Source: Oscillospiraceae bacterium (lineage in GTDB: Bacteria > Bacillota > Clostridia > Oscillospirales > Acutalibacteraceae). Taken from it: DNA of 64,000 nucleotides. The notes beneath the pieces were generated by a model that saw only the letters and a program-made list of their open reading frames with translations, ran no database searches and was not told the DNA's origin. This document shows, piece by piece, positions 60,417 through 64,000 of the stretch (within the stretch, counting starts at the first letter, position 1; each line of letters starts with the position of its first letter). The stretch covers positions 1,922,204 through 1,986,203 of the forward strand of contig CP107220.1 of assembly GCA_025757685.1 (NCBI GenBank). The letters run 5' to 3'. A program made the position numbers and the translations under genes.

Positions 60417-60727
60417 TTTTCTGCCTCCTTTAATATTTCAACTTTTTTGAGGGAAATACCCTTATGGTTTTTCTCATAAATCAATCTTAAGTTTGTTCCG
60501 TTATCTATTTCGTAAAAGCCAAGATAACTCTGCCACCAAAATACAGGTGTGATTATTTTTCTTCCGTCACTTAGCCGAAGAAAAAGTCGCATCATATTTC
60601 GACTTGCCTCTGCTCGCATTATCAACTTTGCGAAGTATTCACCCTCTTTGTCAATAAATTTGTAGTCGGAGGTAATGATGTGTTCCTCCCTCATTTCTTC
60701 TCTTGTGTAAACTTTGTTTTGAATCAT
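60413..60727 (-). CDS. hypothetical protein of the mobile element
   Basis: A 104-residue, mostly alpha/beta basic protein (MIQNKVYTREEMREEHIITSDYKF..), with SD AAGGGAT. A core stretch RLSDGRKIITPVFWWQSYLGFYEIDNG is hydrophobic and well ordered. No family recognised. First gene of the operon with the ParB-like protein (four-base overlap). Confidence 0.7.
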   Translation of the reverse strand: MIQNKVYTREEMREEHIITSDYKFIDKEGEYFAKLIMRAEASRNMMRLFLRLSDGRKIITPVFWWQSYLGFYEIDNGTNLRLIYEKNHKGISLKKVEILKEAEK

Positions 60728-60933
60728 AATATATCCCTTCTTAATAAATTCTCTTTATCGGAAAGTAAAAGCTATATATTTATTTATATATTTATACGGC
60801 TACTCTCCGTTTTGTTTTTAATCACCGATTTATCTTTGCTTTACACCTCTGTTTCTGTATTGATTTGGTGCCAAAATCGGTAATTTTTTCTTTTTATCGG
60901 CTTTTTATTGAAAGCAAGTATCGCTACATCAAA
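60728..60933. other. AT-rich gap with promoter signals for the minus-strand operon
   Basis: Very AT-rich, with runs of TATATATTTATT near 60771-60795 and an inverted pair ACCGATTT (60824-60831)/AAATCGGT (60874-60881). No gene seen. Confidence 0.45.
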
Positions 60934-61143
60934 TTAACCGCTATCATCATATTCACGGCAATTTTTAACGCTTTTTGCACCTCTTTTGGATTTGTATTTC
61001 GGGCAGAAAACAACGATTGCCTTGTGACTTTGCTTGCATTTGTTTTTGCATTTGAGGCAAAGGCCGTTGTATGTTCTTCTGCCTGTTTCGGGATTTATGA
61101 AAAAATCCCATTCTTGTTTTGCTTTCTTTGATAATCTCGGCAT
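60934..61143 (-). CDS. small Cys-rich basic protein
   Basis: A 69-residue basic protein from ATG 61143 (SD GAAGGGAG eight bases upstream): MPRLSKKAKQEWDFFINPET followed by GRRTYNGLCLKCKNKCKQSHK and VVFCPKYKSKR. The four cysteines C-x2-C-x3-C..C could bind a metal, suggesting a nucleic-acid-binding small protein. The SD lies in the first of the direct repeats to its right. Confidence 0.65.
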   Translation of the reverse strand: MPRLSKKAKQEWDFFINPETGRRTYNGLCLKCKNKCKQSHKAIVVFCPKYKSKRGAKSVKNCREYDDSG

Positions 61144-61153
61144 TGTAAAAACT

Positions 61154-61478
61154 CCCTTCACTTGTTTGAACCGGGAAAGGCATTTTGCACCCCCTATTTG
61201 CAAATAAATTTTCCCTCTCACTTGGTAGGCAACGAAAACGGGCAAAAATTAACCCTCTGACCAATATTTTTTTATTACCCCTTCACTTGTTAGAACTGAG
61301 AACGCTTTTTTGGGGGGGGTGTTTTTGAAAAATTTATATTTTTTAATATTTACCTCTCTACTCATTTGGACAAAGGGTGACGAAATGCACACCCAAAATT
61401 GACGATTTAATAAAAATTATTTGGGAAAATTTTTTATACCCTCTACTTGTTTGAACCGGGAGAGCCGTTTTGTACCCC
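61154..61478. repeat. five degenerate direct repeats with AT-rich spacers
   Basis: Units of about 41 bp at 61154, 61213, 61278, 61353 and 61439 share CCCTCT-ACTTGTTTGAACCGGGA..GCnTTTTGnACCCC, with 59-86 bp periods. The first and last are best conserved; the middle three have drifted. Spacers are nearly pure A+T. On the minus strand each unit ends in a purine SD-like run, and the first serves the gene at 61143. Confidence 0.7.
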
Positions 61479-61513
61479 TCCGAAGAGAAAAAGTTTCCGA
61501 AAATAAAAAAATC

Positions 61514-61538
61514 CCTCCGATTTATCAAATCGAAGGGA
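61514..61538 (-). terminator. terminator-like hairpin, minus strand
   Basis: CCCTcCGATTT/AAATCGaAGGG with a minus-strand T run. It insulates the repeat region from hsdM. Confidence 0.55.
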
Positions 61539-61643
61539 AAAGTGAGTTTGAGTTTTGTATTAAATTTTAATCGGCAATTTGGCCTTCAGTCCGAATTACA
61601 GTACGCCGAATGAATTTGTATGGTAGAAATCAGTATTCAATTA

Positions 61644-61652
61644 TGCTATAAT
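61644..61652 (+). promoter_or_regulatory. hsdM promoter (extended -10)
   Basis: TGCTATAAT at 61644-61652, without a recognisable -35. Confidence 0.55.
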
Positions 61653-61741
61653 TATTTTATATATCAAAATAGATGCGCAAAGCATAGCTTTTATTGCTTT
61701 GAAATTTTAACTTTAATAATCATCGGGAAGGGTAAATGAAA

Positions 61742-63430
61742 ATGGCTAAAAAGAAAACTGATGAAAAATCACTGAACATAGACAATATTTTATTTAACTG
61801 CAGAAACTATTTGCGTGCCGCACGAAATTCAGGCTCGTTTTTTGAAAAAAGAGATATGATGCTTACGCTTGTATTTTTACGCTTTATCGGAGAAAAATAT
61901 GAAGACGGAATTAAGGCACTCCGCCAAACCTTAATTGAAAAAGGACTTGACCCTGATGATGAAAATATAAAAGCGGCATTTTTTGATGATGCCACATTTG
62001 CAGACGGAACATATAATCTTCCCATAGAGTCAAGATGGTCAACCATAATAAACACGCCTGCGCCAAAACTTAATGTTGCTCTTGATACCGCTTTAATCAG
62101 ACTTGAGGAGGAAGACCCTCAGTTGAAAGGCTGTTTTATTAACGGTACATTTACAACAAGAAATTTAGCTCCGAATGATATAAAGAAAATTGTGGATGAG
62201 GTTAATAAAATCAGTCATAAAGAGTTTGGAAAAGATAGAGACTTAATCGGCTATGTGTACGAATACTTCCTTAAAGAATTTGCCGTTAACGCCACAAAGG
62301 AAGAGGGAGAATTTTATACTCCTCACGATGTTGTTCAGCTTATTGCCACTATGATTGAACCTTATAACGGAACATTATATGACCCTTGCTGCGGTTCGGG
62401 CGGTATGTTTGTGCAGAGCGCAGCACTTGTAAAATCAAAGCAGGGCAACCTTAACAGTATCAATGTTTACGGTCAGGAAAAAGAGCCGGCAACCTATCGT
62501 CTTGCAAAAATGAATTTGGCACTCCGTGGCATAAGTCACAATCTCGGCAGCGAGGCGGATTCTTCTTTTACTCACGATTTACACGAGGGTTTGCGCTTCA
62601 ATTATATTATGGCTAACCCGCCTTTTAATCTTAAAGGCTGGTATAACGACAACTTAAAAAATGACCCACGCTGGGCGGATTATGCCACACCGCCCGAAAG
62701 CAACGCAAACTATGCTTGGATTTTACATATACTTTCCCACTTGAAAGCTGACGGCGTTGCGGGTTTCCTGCTTGCAAACGGAGCTTTGAATGACAGCGAC
62801 ACTTTGGATATTCGCCGAAAACTTATTGAAAATGATAAGGTTGAAGCGATTGTTGTTCTTCCGAGAGAATTGTTTATTACAACAGATATAAGCGTTACCC
62901 TTTGGATTCTTAACAGAAATAAAAAAGGCGGAAATTATCACGGCAGAAATCTCCGTAACCGTGAACACGAAATTCTTTTTATGGATTTGCGTCAATGGAA
63001 AGAAAATCCGGTTAAACATGAGAATAAAAAGAAAGTTTTCCTGTCCTCAAAAGACTCCAAAGACACCGAGGATATAACAATAAACCTCACCGGTCAAATT
63101 GAAAAAGCGGCTGAAATTTATCACACTTGGCAAAGCGAAGGAACTGTCAGCGAAGAATATGCAGTGCCTGAATTGTATCGTTCTGTAAAGGTGTATGACA
63201 GTCAGTTGACGGACGAAGAACGAAAAAACAATGTTCCTACAATCGAATCAAAAGGATATACACTTACTCCTAGTAAGTATATTGAGTTTATTGACCATGA
63301 TTTGGAAATCGATTATGAAAAAGAAATGGCTCGCGTTCAGACTGAAATGCAGGAAATTATGAAGCAGGAAAAAGAATCCCAGCAAATGCTGGAAGACGCA
63401 TTTAGGGGGATTGGATATGGCATTGACTAA
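61742..63430 (+). CDS. hsdM: type I restriction-modification DNA methyltransferase subunit HsdM
   Basis: A 562-residue N6-adenine methyltransferase. The N-terminal HsdM helical domain covers about 10-150, and the catalytic domain has the SAM motif DPCCGSGGMF (about 217) and NPPFN (about 292). FYTPHDVVQLIATMI before it and the C-terminal coiled segment (about 515-560) are also typical. I prefer ATG 61742 (SD GGAAGGG) over 61736. hsdS overlaps its 3' end by 14 bp. Composition is AT-rich like the rest of the element. No hsdR is visible yet. Confidence 0.94.
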   Translation: MAKKKTDEKSLNIDNILFNCRNYLRAARNSGSFFEKRDMMLTLVFLRFIGEKYEDGIKALRQTLIEKGLDPDDENIKAAFFDDATFADGTYNLPIESRWSTIINTPAPKLNVALDTALIRLEEEDPQLKGCFINGTFTTRNLAPNDIKKIVDEVNKISHKEFGKDRDLIGYVYEYFLKEFAVNATKEEGEFYTPHDVVQLIATMIEPYNGTLYDPCCGSGGMFVQSAALVKSKQGNLNSINVYGQEKEPATYRLAKMNLALRGISHNLGSEADSSFTHDLHEGLRFNYIMANPPFNLKGWYNDNLKNDPRWADYATPPESNANYAWILHILSHLKADGVAGFLLANGALNDSDTLDIRRKLIENDKVEAIVVLPRELFITTDISVTLWILNRNKKGGNYHGRNLRNREHEILFMDLRQWKENPVKHENKKKVFLSSKDSKDTEDITINLTGQIEKAAEIYHTWQSEGTVSEEYAVPELYRSVKVYDSQLTDEERKNNVPTIESKGYTLTPSKYIEFIDHDLEIDYEKEMARVQTEMQEIMKQEKESQQMLEDAFRGIGYGID

Positions 63431-64000
63431 GTATAAACTCGGCGAATTGATTGATCAGTCAGACTTCCGCAATTCAGATAAATCGTTATCTGTTGATGAT
63501 GTAAGAGGTATTTCAACAGGTAAAGAATTTATTGAAACAAAGGCAAATATGGACGGGGTAAGCGTTTTGTCCTATAAAATAGTTGATGAAGATGAATTTG
63601 CTTATGTGGCAGATACTTCAAGACGTGGAGAAAAAATTGCACTTGCCTATAATAGTAACGAAGGTAAAATTATAGTTTCTTCAATATATACAGTTTTTTT
63701 TGTAACAAGAAAAGATTTACTTCTGTCGGACTATCTCTTTATTTATTTTAATCGCCCGGAGTTTGACCGATATTCAAGATTTAATTCTTGGGGTTCTGCA
63801 AGAGAAACATTTTCTTGGGAAGATATGTGCGATATGGATATTGAACTCCCATCTATTGAAATTCAGCAGAAATATGTTGATGTTTATAATGCAATGCTTG
63901 CAAATCAGCAAAGCTATGAACGTGGCTTGGATGATTTGAAACTCACTTGTGATGCGTATATAGAGGAGTTAAGGAGGAAAACACCATGCGAAAAAATTGG
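63417..64000 (+). CDS. hsdS: type I restriction specificity subunit HsdS (5' part)
   Basis: The ATG 63417 with SD AGGGGGA starts MALTKYKLGELIDQSDFRNSDKS; at least 194 residues are open to the window edge. The segment FETFSWEDMCDM-like ARETFSWEDMCDMDIELPSIEIQQKYVDVYNAML is the end of a target recognition domain plus the first conserved helix. A possible next start, ATG 63985 with GGAGG, lies in another frame. If that is a real gene, this HsdS would have only one recognition domain (about 200 residues, half-size) and would need to act as a dimer. Otherwise it continues beyond the window. Confidence 0.85.
   Translation, partial: MALTKYKLGELIDQSDFRNSDKSLSVDDVRGISTGKEFIETKANMDGVSVLSYKIVDEDEFAYVADTSRRGEKIALAYNSNEGKIIVSSIYTVFFVTRKDLLLSDYLFIYFNRPEFDRYSRFNSWGSARETFSWEDMCDMDIELPSIEIQQKYVDVYNAMLANQQSYERGLDDLKLTCDAYIEELRRKTPCEKI

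Noticed and set aside
61154..61478. CRISPR array
   Set aside because: Repeats are too diverged, spacers are AT-rich and of uneven length, and no cas gene is near.

Overview
The window looks like chromosomal DNA of a Gram-positive anaerobe of the Clostridia, most likely an Oscillospirales/Ruminococcaceae-type gut bacterium (inferred from gene content, moderately high GC in the core, strong SD sites, sigma-A promoters, T-box control and GH95/GH25/GPH genes). The first 7.4 kb has the classic origin-proximal order mnmE(3' end)-mnmG-rsmG-noc-parA-parB-serS, with four parS-type sites just before parA, so the replication origin is probably close to the left edge.

Layout. 1-7.4 kb: tRNA U34 modification, 16S rRNA methylation, chromosome segregation, serS. 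7.9-14.1 kb: adhE with a small kinase, then an Fe-S/NAD module (nifS-nifU-nadA). 14.4-22.4 kb: glyS, a DUF975 membrane protein, an intracellular GH95 fucosidase, a YoaK-type membrane protein and a secreted 3D-domain cell-wall protein. 22.5-34.7 kb: glmU with a VanW-like lipoprotein, ppdK, an aldolase, an acetyltransferase, an MFS transporter, ppa, obgE, mrnC, gap. 34.9-40.6 kb: two small proteins, two tandem GH25 muramidases and DAHP synthase. 40.7-45.0 kb: an AT-richer two-gene McrBC-like restriction module whose McrB homologue carries a long coiled coil. 45.2-54.5 kb: a T-box-controlled CstA transporter, two GPH symporters (the second with an in-frame TAG), a TetR regulator with a clear operator, a ComEC-like lipoprotein and an SDR. 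54.8-57.2 kb: a sulfur-assimilation operon (metY-cysK) behind a 22-codon leader peptide ending in Cys-Met-stop. 57.5 kb: tRNA-Pro(TGG), after which an AT-rich integrated element starts (large serine recombinase, ParB-like protein, small proteins, a block of degenerate direct repeats, type I methylase hsdM and the start of hsdS) and runs off the right edge.

Between the core genes lie several families of palindromic intergenic repeats. The clearest is an 88-bp element present three times (17162, 33492, 36378) that folds into three consecutive hairpins; the differences between copies keep the pairing. A second, modular family of about 50-200 bp and many short hairpins beginning with a TAGGG motif occupy most of the remaining long gaps.

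Of the 49 complete genes called here, 35 end in TAA, 14 in TGA and none in TAG; the only in-frame TAG seen lies early in a GPH transporter at a position where I expect glutamine. All functions are assigned from sequence reading alone, without database searches.
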